Assembly: GCA_009746045.1 (NCBI GenBank)
Contig: RPFO01000918.1
Span: 1-32,500 of the forward strand
Source of the DNA: Mesostigma viride
Taxonomy: Eukaryota > Streptophyta > Mesostigmatophyceae > Mesostigmatales > Mesostigmataceae
DNA length: 32,500 nt
Direction: 5' to 3'
Position 1 is the stretch's first letter. Every line of letters starts with the position of its first letter. The notes beneath the pieces were generated by a model. The model did not search any database. It was not told the DNA's origin and saw nothing but the letters and a program-made list of their open reading frames with translations. Positions 1 to 11,344 of this stretch are shown piece after piece. The position numbers and the translations under genes were made by a program.

Positions 1-432
<432 letters not shown>

Positions 433-567
433 AACCTGTCGCGCATGATGAGCAGCATGAGCCCCGAGATGCTCGCGTCCATGGGCGAGAAGATGGGCAT
501 GAAGCTGGACCCCGCGCAGATGAAGGAGATGCTGGACAAGCTCACGCCGGAGCAGATGGAAAAGATG
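433..567 (+). CDS. Exon of the tail-anchored protein gene, Met-rich module
   Basis: The acceptor is a pyrimidine-rich run ending in CCCACAG just before AAC at 433. The donor is ATG|GTACGAG after 567. The exon is 135 nt, 45 codons in phase 0, and GC-rich compared with the flanking introns. It begins [14 protein letters not shown] and ends [10 protein letters not shown] decayed copy of its 3' half lies in the next intron at 620-690. Confidence 0.7.
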
Positions 568-1462
568 GTACGAGCGCTAGCGGTGGTTTGCGGTGGTAGA
601 CGTGAATAGGTGGTCCATAGGGGTGGACCCAGGTCCGATGAAGCAGATGCTGGACAAGCTCACGCTGGAGCCGATGGTATGCGCGCGAGCGGTCCGTTGC
701 CTCATGTTGTGGTATGCATCATGTATGCAGGAAGTGAGGAGGGGCGGGTAGACATGCTGTTTAGGCAAGCCTAAACAGTTTATGCAAGCCTAAACAGTTT
801 ATGCAAGTCCCAACATGTCACCTTGCCAGAGATGCCTCCATCCATCTCTCTGGTAAGGTCTTCCATAGATGGAGAATGGGATGGCAAGGACTAAAGCGCA
901 TCCATGGGACAGTTTCTGTGGTGCTTGGTGGCTGCTTTGGGGGATGGCTGCCTCGAAGTAGCACTATCTTATGAACCACACTTTTCATTTTGCTCAGTTA
1001 CATGGGGAATACTATTTGTGTTTTTAGCCTTGGGTAGGTTTCTCTCATTTCCTTGTGTGTGTCCAAGTCCTTCCTGTGGACTGCCATTGAGGATTTCTGT
1101 TAAAGCGACAACTCCCTCTACTCTTCATCTGCACAACCTCAAAACGGGCAGTTCCTTGCACAAAGCACCCCTGGTGCTTTTTGTTGCATCTTTGCTGCAA
1201 CCTGTGCTGTGATGAGCCTTACACCAGTCCTGCTGCTGTATGCAGCTGTTTTCCATTTTTTGACACGATCCAGAGTTGCTTATATTTGTTTGTCGGCTGC
1301 CGGCTTGTCTGTGCGCAGATGAAGGTGGCAGCTGGGGTCCAGCGTGTGGCCCAGACCGCAAAGAACGTCAAGAATTTTCTTTTTGTGGAACGCCGGGGTC
1401 TGGTGTTGGCTGTTGTCCTCCTAATCGTGGGCATTATCGTGCATTTTTACTACTACCGGTGA
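433..1462 (+). CDS. Tail-anchored TPR-type receptor, C-terminal part (OEP61/TPR7-like), last two exons
   Basis: Two exons, 433-567 and 1319-1462, join in phase 0 and give 92 residues ending in TGA. The first exon encodes a Met-rich amphipathic segment with [17 protein letters not shown] and [10 protein letters not shown]. The second encodes a basic stretch ([14 protein letters not shown]), then a hydrophobic segment of about 20 residues ([17 protein letters not shown]) and the short tail YYYR. A Met-rich STI1-like module before a C-terminal membrane anchor is the layout of plant OEP61/TPR7, a TPR co-chaperone receptor for Hsp70-bound preproteins at the chloroplast envelope or ER. The TPR domain that would prove this lies off the left edge. 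Other tail-anchored co-chaperones fit almost as well. The gene converges on the helicase gene to the right. Confidence 0.55.
620..690 (+). pseudogene. Decayed copy of the 3' end of the exon at 433-567
   Basis: The sequence around ATGAAGCAGATGCTGGACAA at 638 repeats the exon segment ending at 567, and then the start of the intron after GTATGC. Nine bases before the donor are missing. Use of any AG upstream would shift the frame, so it is unlikely to be spliced in. Confidence 0.65.
763..808. repeat. 19-bp tandem repeat, about two copies
   Basis: GCAAGCCTAAACAGTTTAT is repeated directly, with a third partial copy (GCAAGTCC). It lies in the intron 568-1318. The rest of that intron shows nothing recognisable. 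Confidence 0.7.
1319..1462 (+). CDS. Terminal exon encoding the C-terminal transmembrane anchor
   Basis: The acceptor TGTGCGCAG precedes ATG at 1319. The frame is open for 47 codons to TGA at 1460-1462. The peptide has a basic linker, then [21 protein letters not shown], a single membrane segment with a positively charged end, as in tail-anchored proteins. The ATG at 1319 is not needed as a start, because the upstream exon joins in phase. A very short separate membrane protein starting there cannot be fully excluded. Confidence 0.7.
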   Translation: MKVAAGVQRVAQTAKNVKNFLFVERRGLVLAVVLLIVGIIVHFYYYR

Positions 1463-2004
1463 CCAGCGCTTGTGCGAAGATTTTGCTGTTTTTGACATGC
1501 AGGCAGTAGCAAGTGTAGAATTGCGAATGTAGCAATCATTTTGTCCACAAAATTTATGGGGTTTCATTTAGGTTTTACCGTAGGTCATTGAGGTAGCCAG
1601 TTGTGTCCAACTTGAGTCAAGTCGAACAATTAATCGGGACCACACCTGAACAAAAAGCTCCTGACCTGCCATGCATGCAAGAAGCCTAGCTGCATGCCGC
1701 TATCCACCTTATTTGTTGCCTCAAATGGTTGCCTTCAATGCCTTGTTGGTTGAAGGTGCTCGTGCAATATGGATGTGCGATTGACTTTAGCAGCAGCATG
1801 AAGACAGATTGTAGGGATCCAAGGTTTCTATGAATATGGACCTCAGCAATGGTCCACACTGCCGGGTGTCTATACTGACCAGTCCTCCAACCACACAAAC
1901 ATCGGGCCTCCCACCACACAAATGCATGGCGGCCTGAATGGCACGTGCCCAGAATTACGTACGTGCGTAATTTTACCATACACACTTTCAGCCATGATCC
2001 TATC
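1463..2004. other. 3' flank of the tail-anchored protein gene, no gene seen
   Basis: This stretch follows the stop codon at 1462 and should include the 3' untranslated region. I found no clear polyadenylation signal. A 144-codon minus-strand frame (1686-2120) has no recognisable motif or coding bias. Confidence 0.4.
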
Positions 2005-3040
2005 CTATGCACAACACCAAAAGCCGGTCCTGCATCTGAGTGCCCAGTAAACGAGGGATAAAGCCCATGGAAAAGTGAATTTGTCGTTGCCGCATGCTCG
2101 CCCCCATGAACTATGCGCATTATTATCTAGGGATTGTTTCCTTGCAGCAGCCAGAAGCTGCCCATTGGCCCTAGCCACTCGAGGCTGTCCATCCACGTCA
2201 ATATACTCCAGCTGCCTGCGCATGCAGCCAGGTTCGACCGCCGTGAAGCCGGCCATCATCCGACACGTGGTTGCAAGCCATTTCATGCTTGGGCAGGACG
2301 ACGCACGTGCTGCCCATTGCCTGCATGGTCCAGTCGGTGATGTTGCTGTCCCAGATACTTAGTTCCTGCAGCTGCACCCCCGCTCACGGACATACCAATG
2401 GCTCCCGGCCAGTTAGGCTCGAAACTGTTGCCGGCCCCACCGTCTAGGTCATCTAGTCGCTCTACACGTAAGCCAGCCATAATTTCAATGCACAAGGATA
2501 CACATTTCCATCACCATTCATCTTCATCATCCTGAACGACTCGAAAACGCGAAAAAGATAACGGCAGGCTCGAGCTACCATGGTCCGGATTCTCCCGATT
2601 TCTGGCCTGCGCTGGTTGTCTCCTTGATACCAATGGGATCATTGATCCATGGTCAGATCGGCAGTAGCTTGCAGCACTGATTGGCAACACTGATTTGCAA
2701 TGCACCTGGAAGTGGGCTGGGGCAGCCACGGGCGATGGCCTCCGGCGCATCATCGATGCCAAACGCGATCATTGTTCATTAATTAATTAATAGACACGTG
2801 ACTGCGATCAATTTGTTCATGCTCAGAGACATCAGCTGAGAGCAATGCTGCGTACGGCCACCATTAGCGTTCGAGCCGGGATCTTGGTGGATCCCACGTC
2901 GAGGGAGCACAGCTGGCGGCAAGTTTCCGCCACCAGCACCATGCTAGCGTCCGGGCGTCACAATGGTGTCAGAAACATTTAGCTCACGCACTGAGTTGGG
3001 ACTACAGGCTGCAGAGGGAGGGAGAAGGAGGTGAGGGCGC
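2005..3040 (-). pseudogene. Broken leucine-rich-repeat coding sequence
   Basis: Reading the minus strand from about 3015, the pieces are SVRELNVSDTIVTP, then after a one-base shift MVLVAETCRQLCSLDVGSTK, then ARTLMVAVRSIAL. Further on come LQELSIWDSNITD (about 2360) and MKWLATTCRMMAGF with QLEYIDVDGQPRV (2286-2190). The L..L.V..T spacing of about 26 residues with Cys before the repeats fits F-box/LRR-type leucine-rich repeats. Stops and frameshifts between the pieces argue for a pseudogene. An intron-split live gene is less likely but not excluded. Confidence 0.4.
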
Positions 3041-3663
3041 CCTAGCTTCTCTCACTACCTCAAGTGGGCTGGCCACATAGGACTCTCCCTGCATCATGGC
3101 GCAGACCCAACTGTGCATGGGTGCATGCAACTATACAACATGAAGTAACAAAAGCATGGGTGCAAGTAAGGCTGCCCGGCCATCGGTCGTCCAGAGGCCA
3201 CAGATAGGCTTGACCAGAGCTTGTTGCATGAGAGCTGAAAATATAAAGGCCAACTCCCACAGCCTGGGGGTTGTAAAAGGTCAGAATAGCTGATGTTGCT
3301 GACATGCGTTCAGAAAGCACATGGGATTTACACTAGCTCAGACAAATAATTGAGTCATGTACAACAATTGCCCATACATGCACGAATGAAAAGGGCAAAG
3401 GCCCCGGCTCATCATTGGCAAAGGCCCCCGCCCCTTATTGGCAAAGGCCCCCGCCCGCCATCACTCGAGCCGTCGTGACACTCATTACGAGTTTATGAGA
3501 GGAGGAACTTATGCAATATACATGCAATATATGGACGTGCGATGTAGTTGGAAGTCGGAACAGCAGCAGTACAGACGACTTCGATGCGTAGAGAGCCAAA
3601 CTTTCTCTATGGGCCTTCGCCATGGGTAAATAGACTCCCGAACGTCCCCACTGACTGGCGCTC
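3041..3663. other. Intergenic stretch with a short GC-rich tandem repeat
   Basis: No gene is recognised. At 3392-3460 a unit of about 24 bases (GGCAAAGGCCCCCGCCC with ATTGGC) occurs three times. Small open frames on both strands show no motif. Confidence 0.4.
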
Positions 3664-4093
3664 TTAATTAATTAATTAATTAATTAAACACGTGCTCCCG
3701 TTGGGGAGTCACGGAGCACTGAAGTGCTTTTAATCCCTGTGTGTGCACTACGTGGAGAAAGGGCAGAGACCCCCAGTCTCCTTCATGCCAAAGGCATGCC
3801 ACAGCTGCAATCGGGCGCGGCTAGCTAAAAGGACAGGCTAACGATCCGGCAAACTGTGGGTGCAATAAGACCCATGTAAGCGGGGCATAACAAGTATAGC
3901 GTGGGCAAGTAATCTGACCATAGCACGGGCGTAGCGTGGCTGTGCTAGGACTAGGCTAAGGCTATGGCTGGTTGTGTACCGTGCGTTGGCGGCACGTGAC
4001 TAGGTATGTTGGCACAGCTAGGCGAACATTCTAGGCATGGCTGCCTTAGCGGCAGTGACTCCAATGGTTACAATTGCTAGGGCTATTGCTATT

Positions 4094-4345
4094 CTAGCCC
4101 GCTGGGGGCGTCCACATCTTGTGGTTGATCATCAGGTCCCCGCCCCTCCAGTACACCTTGGGCTTCTGGGGGTCCTGCTTATGGCGGAGGTATTCCGGCC
4201 ACAGGTCGCGTCGCTGCTGTTGCTGAGCGGGGGTGAGGTCGTCATCCAGCGTCTAGGTGAGGTCGTGCAACCTCTTGCGACGAGAGAGGAACCGCTGCTT
4301 ATCCTCAGGGGAGGGGAAGGTGAGCAGGACTGGTGGGGGAGCCGC
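4094..4345 (-). pseudogene. LINE ORF1 C-terminal fragment, left arm
   Basis: The minus strand reads FPSPEDKQRFLSRRKRLHDL, a TAG, TLDDDLTPAQQQQRRDLWPE, YLRHKQDPQKPKVYW, RGGDLMINHKMWTPPAG and a stop. Proteins with LDDDLTPxQQ followed by a basic stretch and a W/L-N-x-W end are typical ORF1 products of L1-like retrotransposons in algae (recalled from the family, not searched). One in-frame stop shows it is dead. Confidence 0.55.
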
Positions 4346-4599
4346 ATGGCGCGCCTTGTCCCGTGAGTGGGGAAGGCGGTGGCACCCACGCAGTTCTACC
4401 TCACCTACCAGGCCCATGAGGGTAAGAAGATGGCGCTCTTACTATTGAATTGGTCGGAGCTTCGAATGGCCTGCGCACATGAACGATCGACACATATGGC
4501 CAGAAGGTATAATACGTATACCGTACACTAAACTGTACGCGATCCCATCATACACGTCTTCCGGCCACGATCCCGCAATCACAAACTCGCCGCGCAGAC

Positions 4600-5040
4600 C
4601 GTCAGTGAGGCCCGTCCTGCACTTGATGCCAAGAGAATAAGACTATGGAACTGGAGCTGGACAACATGTTTGTTTGATTGCTCGAGTGCTCGGCGATAGT
4701 GCATGTAAGTCTGACTCATATCTACTACTGGGACTGATCGGCCTTGCAGTAACTTGCCAAAAGCTGGCCGCTTCAGTGACCAGCAGCCGGAGCTACTTAT
4801 GTATTCCACGTCAGCGACCCGTGCATGCACCTCAGCTGCCTGGCAGCAGCCACATGCCGAACCGCCGCGTGATGCCACCAATGAGCCATCATCAATCATC
4901 TGAGCACATGCTGCCTGACGGACAAAGAACTATTGTGCAGGGCGACGCACGTGCTGCCGATCGTGCAGACATTTCCTGTTGCATGGTGATCCGTTGCTGT
5001 GCACATGCTGTCCCAGAGACGTAGTTCCCGCAGCTCTAGC
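4600..5040 (-). repeat. Second, more diverged copy of the LRR-like repeat
   Basis: It shares GCGACGCACGTGCTGCC, TGTCCCAGA, TAGTTCC and GCAGCT in the same order as 2150-2390. The minus strand reads LRELRLWDS, compare LQELSIWDS in the first copy. The frame is broken. Confidence 0.5.
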
Positions 5041-5470
5041 TGAGCGCAATCAAGCTATAGCCTCCTGTGCAGTAGCTAGTTTACGGCCTTCCACTTTTGT
5101 GTGACAATAAGAAATAATCAAGGGTCATGGACATTTAATAACCGTAGATCAATTGCCGCATATATGAAATGAGGGCCGGCCGGCATTCCCAAGTATATAG
5201 CTCTCGAGATCACTGGCTGAGTCCTCATTTGCTGTAGCGTGACCAGTTGGCATAGCAAACCCCCCCTAGATGCACAACATCCTAGTGTTCAATGCGGATC
5301 AGTATTTAAAGCACCCACCACATGTGGTCGATCCAGCTTGGTACAGTAGCGATGCCATTGTGCCAGGGGGATCGAGAGTCCAGCCCGGGGCTCAGCTCGA
5401 TCCGGCATAGCCGGGTCACCTGGCACCTAGGTCCGATACCTGGTCCAGGAACGCAAGACTGACGGAAGGG
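5041..5470. other. Central part of the foldback element, nothing recognised
   Basis: This unique sequence between the LRR fragment and the ORF1 remnant shows no coding motif or tandem repeat. Confidence 0.3.
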
Positions 5471-5479
5471 ATTTCGACT

Positions 5480-6625
5480 ATGATGACGAAAAGCAAGTGC
5501 AGTCGCTCCTCAACCACTCGTCGGGGGACGGCCGTTGATGCGCCTGCTGATCCTTGCTGTGCTACGCAACCGGCCAGCCTGCGCGCCAGCAGCCGCATCG
5601 GCTCCCTGAGTCTGCAAGGACGACCTCCTCGAAGTGCTGGAGGAGCACGTGACCTGGCCGCTGGCTGAGAAGCTGACCTCGCTGACCACATCGCTCAACA
5701 CGGTGGATCGAGGCCCGGCCGGCCTCCACGTGAAAACCAAGGCCACCCACAAACTTTAACCCCAGCTCACAGCGCTGCAAATCGCAGCATGCCTGAGGCT
5801 TCCGAGGCGCATGCCGCCCTGGTTTCTCGCCTAAGTCAGGTGGAGGGCAAGTGCAGCCTGCTCGTCAAGAAGCTTGACGCCATCACCGCCCGCTCACTGA
5901 GGCCCTGCCGGCCGCGCAGGTCGATCCCGACTGATGGCAGCTCAGACCGCCACCATCGCTGCATGCCCAGCCCACCCCGGGCACGCATGCAGATGGCAGC
6001 CTCCCACCTCACTCCTATGCGGACCTACTTCGGTCAGCGACCACCTCGACGTACCACGCGAATGCCTTCGCCACGAAGCTGCAGATTCAAGCTGGTATAG
6101 CCCAACGCCGAGCAAATGAAAAGTGCGCGAGCTAGGACACCGACCGCGCACGCCGCCCGGCCAATGCCGAGCGGTGCGCTGCGTCCTTTCGAGCAGCACT
6201 GAGGCTCAGTCAAGTCTCAGACTTGTCAGGCCCGGAGCTCAGGAGCAGGCTCCTCCTTACTCAACTGCCGGACTCTCGTAGTAGGTATAAATTAGAACTG
6301 CGTACGTGGGCATGCACCGCCTTCCCCACTCACGGGACAAGGCGGCCCCCCGCCACCAGTCCTGCCTTACCTTCCGTTCCATTCAGGATAAGCGGCTGTT
6401 CATCTCGTGCCGCAAGAAGCTGCACGACCTCTCCTGGATGCTGGACGATGACCTGACCACCGCTCAGCAGGCTGCGCAGCAGCGACGCGACCTGTGCACG
6501 TGGCGGCCGGAGTATACCTCCACCACACGGCAAGACCCCATGAAGCCCAATGTGTTCTGGAGCCTGGCCCTCCGGGCGCGGACCTGATCGTGAACAACCA
6601 GCTGTGGAAGCCCTCCACGGGCTAG
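5480..6625 (+). pseudogene. Degraded LINE ORF1, coiled region to C-terminus
   Basis: Pieces in shifting + frames read LAEKLTSLTTSLNTVD (about 5665-5710), EAHAALVSRLSQVEGKCSLL (about 5805-5865) and VKKLDAI, then in the right arm DKRLFISCRKKLHDLSWMLD (about 6390-6450) with DDLTTAQQAAQQRRDL and NQLWKPSTG (end at about 6625). A coiled-coil part followed by this conserved tail fits ORF1 of an L1-like element. Frameshifts and stops are frequent. Confidence 0.45.
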
Positions 6626-7097
6626 ACTAGCCATGCAATTAATGTAGTCTGACACCGATGCTTGGGTGATGCAACCTGGACATCGCCATCCCATAGTGCA
6701 ATGCCCATGCAGGGTAGAACGTAGCCATGCATGCATGCCTGCTGTATAGCCTAACCAACGTAGCCAACAGACATCCACCAGCCTACTAGCTATGCGTCTT
6801 GCCTAGCACTGCCTGTTTGCTCACATCTCCAAAGCAATCCAATACTCACACGGGTCATACTGTATTGCACCCACATGCAGCAGGGGATGCCCCGGATCGT
6901 TTCGGCGGGTCCGATTGAGCATGCCCTGCAGGTCACATGTGGCATGCCTGTGGCATGAGGGAAGGGGGGCCGGGGTCTCTGCCTCCTGCCCGTTGTGCAC
7001 AGTACGTGCACACTTAGGGATTAAAAGCACTCCGGTGCTCCGTGGCTTCCCAACGGGAGGCTGCGCGTGTATAATTAAAGTTAATTAATTAATTAAT

Positions 7098-8969
7098 AGG
7101 TCACCACCAATCAGGCAGCTATAGCGCTATAGTGCGGCACAGTCTGTTGTTCAAGGCAACCTAAGGAGAGCTCATGCGCATGAACTGGGAAGTGTGACAA
7201 ATTATTGGGCACCATCAGGTACAAACGTGACAAATTACATGTATGGCTGCGTTGTCCAGTATTATTTCCTTCAGGGGATATCCAGATGCTGATGCTGGCA
7301 TGGCACTGGCTGGGGAGCGAGCGCCGAGCTACCAATGTCCACAGCATGCAGTACGTTTCACTGACCTCTCAGTGGTAGGCTGGCACCGCCATCAATTGGG
7401 TCGATCCTCCCACAGGAGCTTGTGCATGCTAATAATATAGGGTCATATCTTACATGCATATGACGGGTGTGCTGAAAACTGATCATTTTCATCGAATAGG
7501 AGCAATGTGAGAAGCCATCGATCGATCATATATGTACTATTATGTACAGTGCACAAAGTGGATACTTCTATCTACGACTACATTAGCTATCATAGCCAGC
7601 GCTAGCTATTGCGGCCACTGTGGGGTCAGCATCTCCCCTGTCGGGTTGTCCATATCCCCAGCGAATTGGTTGCCGGCCACCACGGCATGCTGCCGCCTGC
7701 AATACTCATCATGATGGAAAAACAAGTCGACGAGGACAATTAGTTGGCAGACTCCATGAGGTCAGTGAGCAGAGACATGGACACATCAATGATGCCTCTA
7801 TGATGATGCCTGAGATACTGGACAAGATTCTGAATTTGCTGTCCCACGACCGCAGTTCCGCTGCCACCCATCAGTTCACAATGACCACTGATCCACAAAT
7901 GGCATGCATGATCGATTATGTGTACACAAGAGAGCTTCCTTGAAACCTTGGTTGGATGTTGATTCACATCAATCCGACGCCGCGCCAAAGTGTCCACGGT
8001 AATTCCCGGGAAAAAACGACTGAAATTTGCGCGCGGTGCATGTTGAGTGCAAATTTCATGGCGTCGAAGGCTATGGTGCGTGAAAATTTATTGTGCACGG
8101 ATTACGAAGCCATTTCGCCCCAGATTTCGCTTGTTCGATCGGCATTGACGTAAGAAAGTTTATTCTGCAAAAAAAAGGCGGCAGACTGTTATTTATTCAT
8201 TGGATACGAGGGGAAACACGCAGCTGGCCAGTTTCTCACGGCTCGAGCGCATCGACCCGTGCGTCTTCAAGGTAACCTCTAGAGTAGATAAAGACGCTTG
8301 CAACGTATCCCCACACTTTGTAACGATTCCTAATTAACATCATTTCGAAGAAGTTGAGTGTTTGTTTTCCCTTAATTTTGCGTTTCCATGTTGCACGCAA
8401 TTTTTCCGAAAAAGTCAGAATTATAGGAGCGCTGACAGGGGCAACCATGCATGTCGTGGATTTATTCGCTTTTACGCCATTTCTTGCAGATTTATGACTT
8501 CCCTTGGGGGGGTAAACATTGTCCGCTGCATGAACTGCGGGCGGGGCTAGCTGGCGATGTCTTAGGTGTGCCCGGGGTACGGGAGAACCAACAGCTACTG
8601 GTTTCTATCGTTGTAACCCGCTTTTTTATCGTCATTAACCGGCGTATTCTAGTGGTTTAAGCGTCCGGCGACGGGCGAAAAGAACTCTTACCCTGCCGCC
8701 ATCGCCTGAGGAGGCATTGCGACAAGGACTGGGGCGGGCGGGCAAAATAAAACGCGACAGTGCCCGCACCCGCCGGCGCACCCCGGCGAACAAGACAAAG
8801 CGCACCGTTACCCCCCTGGGCCCATCGCTGCCGTCGCCGGGCGGCACGTTGGGGAGGCGGCTCCTTCTCCCTTTTCTGGTGTCTGTTGCATCATTTTGAA
8901 CCCCTGACCAACGGAGGCATGTTAATGAACGAGTGGATGCATGCATGAATGAACGGATGCATGAATGAT
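7098..8969. other. Intergenic, no recognised gene
   Basis: Short open frames on both strands carry no motif I can name. The part 8640-8880 is GC-rich and the rest mixed. I see no tandem array and no second copy of this sequence in the window. Confidence 0.35.
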
Positions 8970-10124
8970 GGGGGGAGGGAGGGAGGGAGGGAGGGAGGGA
9001 GGGAGGAGGGAGGGAGGGAGGGAGGGAGGGAGGGAGGGAGGGAGGGAGGGAGGGAGGGAGGGAGGGAGGGAGGGAGGGAGGGAGGGAGGAGGGAGGGAGG
9101 GAGGGAGGGAGGGAGGAGGAGGGAGGGAGGGAGGGAGGGAGGGAGGAGGAGGGAGGAGGGAGGGAGGGGGAGGGGAGGGGGAGGGAGGGAGGGAGGGAGG
9201 GAGGAGGGAGGGAGGGAGGGAGGGAGGGAGGGAGGGAGGGAGGGAGGAGGGAGGAGGGAGGGAGGGAGGAGGGAGGGAGGGAGGGAGGGAGGGAGGGAGG
9301 AGGAGGAGGAGGGAGGGAGGAGGGAGGGAGGGAGGGAGGGAGGAGGGAGGGAGGGAGGGAGGGAGGAGGGAGGGAGGGAGAGGGAGGGAGGGAGGGAGGG
9401 AGGGAGGGAGGGAGGAGGAGGGAGGAGGAGGGAGGGAGGGAGGGAGGGAGGGAGGAGGGAGGGAGGGAGGGAGGAGGGAGGAGGAGGGAGGGAGGGAGGG
9501 AGGGAGGGAGGAGGGAGGGAGGGAGGAGGGAGGGAGGAGGGAGGAGGGAGGGAGGGAGGGAGGGAGGGAGGGAGGGAGGGAGGGAGGGAGGAGGGAGGGA
9601 GGGAGGGAGGGAGGAGGGAGGGAGGGAGGAGGGAGGGAGGGAGGGAGGGAGGAGGGAGGAGGGAGGGAGGGAGGGAGGGAGGGAGGGAGGAGGGAGGGAG
9701 GGAGGGGAGGAGGGAGGGAGGGAGGGAGGGAGGGAGGGAGGGAGGGAGGAGGGAGGGAGGGAGGGAGGGAGGAGGAGGGAGGGAGGGGGGGGAGGGGGGG
9801 GGGGGAGGGAGGGGGAGGGAGGAGGGAGGAGGGAGGAGGGAGGGAGGAGGGAGGGAGGGAGGGAGGAGGGAGGGAGGGAGGGAGGGAGGGAGGGAGGGAG
9901 GGAGGGAGGGAGGGAGGGAGGGAGGGAGGGAGGGAGGGAGGGAGGGAGGGAGGGAGGGAGGGAGGGAGGGAGGAGGGAGGGAGGGAGGGAGGAGGAGGGA
10001 GGGAGGGAGGGAGGGAGGGAGGGAGGGAGGGAGGGAGGGAGGAGGGAGGGAGGGAGGGAGGGAGGAGGGAGGAGGGAGGGAGGGAGGGAGGGAGGGAGGG
10101 AGGGAGGGAGGGAGGGAGGGAAGG
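8970..10124. repeat. 1155-nt uninterrupted polypurine tract, (GGGA)n with GGA variants
   Basis: The + strand contains only G and A from 8970 to 10124, mainly GGGA units broken by GGA and a few longer G runs (about 9785-9815). Long open frames on both strands across it (Gly/Arg/Glu or Pro/Ser/Leu only) follow from the repeat and are not genes. Confidence 0.95.
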
Positions 10125-10142
10125 CATGACTGTGTGTGTGCT

Positions 10143-10146
10143 TGAG

Positions 10147-10241
<95 letters not shown>

Positions 10242-10325
10242 TTGCTTGCGTGCGTGCGTGCGTGGTTATATGGGTGGGTGGGTGGGTGGTGGTGGGTGGG
10301 TGGGTGGGTGGGTGGTGGGTGGGGA
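10143..10325. repeat. (GTGC)n and (GGGT)n microsatellites
   Basis: GTGC units run from 10143 to 10263 with one CTTGCTTG interruption. GGGT units with GGT variants run from 10269 to 10325. They directly follow the polypurine tract. Confidence 0.9.
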
Positions 10326-10499
10326 AGGTGTGCTTTTTATTATGAAGATTAGCTAAGTTACGTGTGTGTTGTTGATGTACATGTTGACGTTGTATCATGG
10401 GCGTGTGCCCCTAAGTCTGCCTTCCTGCAATATCACATAATATATCATCTAGATGTGTTGTTGGGAACCTGACTATATATCCCAAACTGGAATGGTTGA

Positions 10500-11300
10500 C
10501 ATGCAACTATGGGATGAAACCCTTGAAAAACAATTACTAGGAACTGCATTTTTTGTGCTATGTTTGCTAGCATCTGTCACCTATTTGTCATGCAAACAGT
10601 CTGAATTTCTTGTGGGCAGTTAACATAGATGTTTTTATGAGCTGTGCAAAGTTCTAGGCTTAACTGAGTTCATTGGTATAGGCACCCATGTGTTGGAACC
10701 TTTGGAAAACCATGAAAAACTGCATTTTTGGGGTATTTATGCTAGCATTTGTCACCTATTAGTCATCCAACCAGCCTGAAACTTCGTGGGCATGCTGCAT
10801 GGGATGTGTTTAGAACATGTGCAAAGTTCCAGCTCCAACTGAGTTCATTTGGTGTCATTATGTATGCATATGTGTGATAAAACCCTTGGAAAACCATGAA
10901 AAACTGCATTTTTGGGGTATTTATGCTAGCATTTGTCACCTATTAGTCATCCAACCAGCCTGAAACTTTGTGGGCATCCTGCATGGGATGTGTTTAGAAC
11001 ATGTGCAAAGTCCCAGGCCCAACTGAGTTTATTTGGTGTCAGTATGTATGCATATGTGTGATAAAACCCTTAAAAAACCACGAAAAACTGCATTTTTGGG
11101 GTATTTATGCTAGCATTTGTCACCTATTTGTCATCCAACCAGCCTGAAACTTTGTGGGCATGCTGCATGGGATGTGTTTACAACATGTGCAAAGTCCCAG
11201 GCCCAACTGAGTTCATTTGATGTCTTTATATATGCATACATGCCAGAAAGTGCTGAAAATACGGTATTTTTTGCTAGCAAATGTCACCATGTTACCATGC
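10500..11300. repeat. Satellite-like tandem array, about 184-bp unit, four to five copies
   Basis: The word AACTGCATTTTT recurs at 10542, 10718, 10902 and 11086, giving spacings of 176, 184 and 184. Each unit also carries GCTAGCATTTGTCACCTATT, CAACCAGCCTGAAACTT and CATGTGCAAAG. A fifth, shorter copy begins near 11240. The two central copies are the most alike. Confidence 0.85.
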
Positions 11301-11344
11301 TGCCGACTCTCAAAATTTTTTTTGACCACATGGCATCATAAGAT

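Larger units (their letters stand above)
3664..7097. mobile_element. 3.4-kb foldback element with about 750-bp inverted arms carrying LINE ORF1 tails
   Basis: The left arm (3664 to about 4400) and the reverse complement of the right arm (about 6296 to 7097) align along their length. Shared words include CTCCCGTTGGG, CACGGAGCAC, GTGCTTTTAATCCCT, AACGATCCGG and GTGGGTGCAATA. Both outer ends are (TTAA)n runs. Each arm contains a copy of an ORF1-like tail with DDDLT and QDPQKPKVYW or QDPMKPNVFW. The middle holds more of the ORF1 remnant (5480-6300) and a second LRR fragment (about 4600-5040). No transposase is seen. Confidence 0.7.

Noticed and set aside
1686-2120. 144-codon minus frame
   Set aside because: No motif, no coding bias, and it overlaps decayed LRR sequence in another frame.
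8922-10398. Long open frames on both strands (up to 587 codons) of Pro/Ser/Leu or Gly/Arg/Glu
   Set aside because: They are forced by a stop-free GGGA repeat; several frames are open at once and the composition is trivial.
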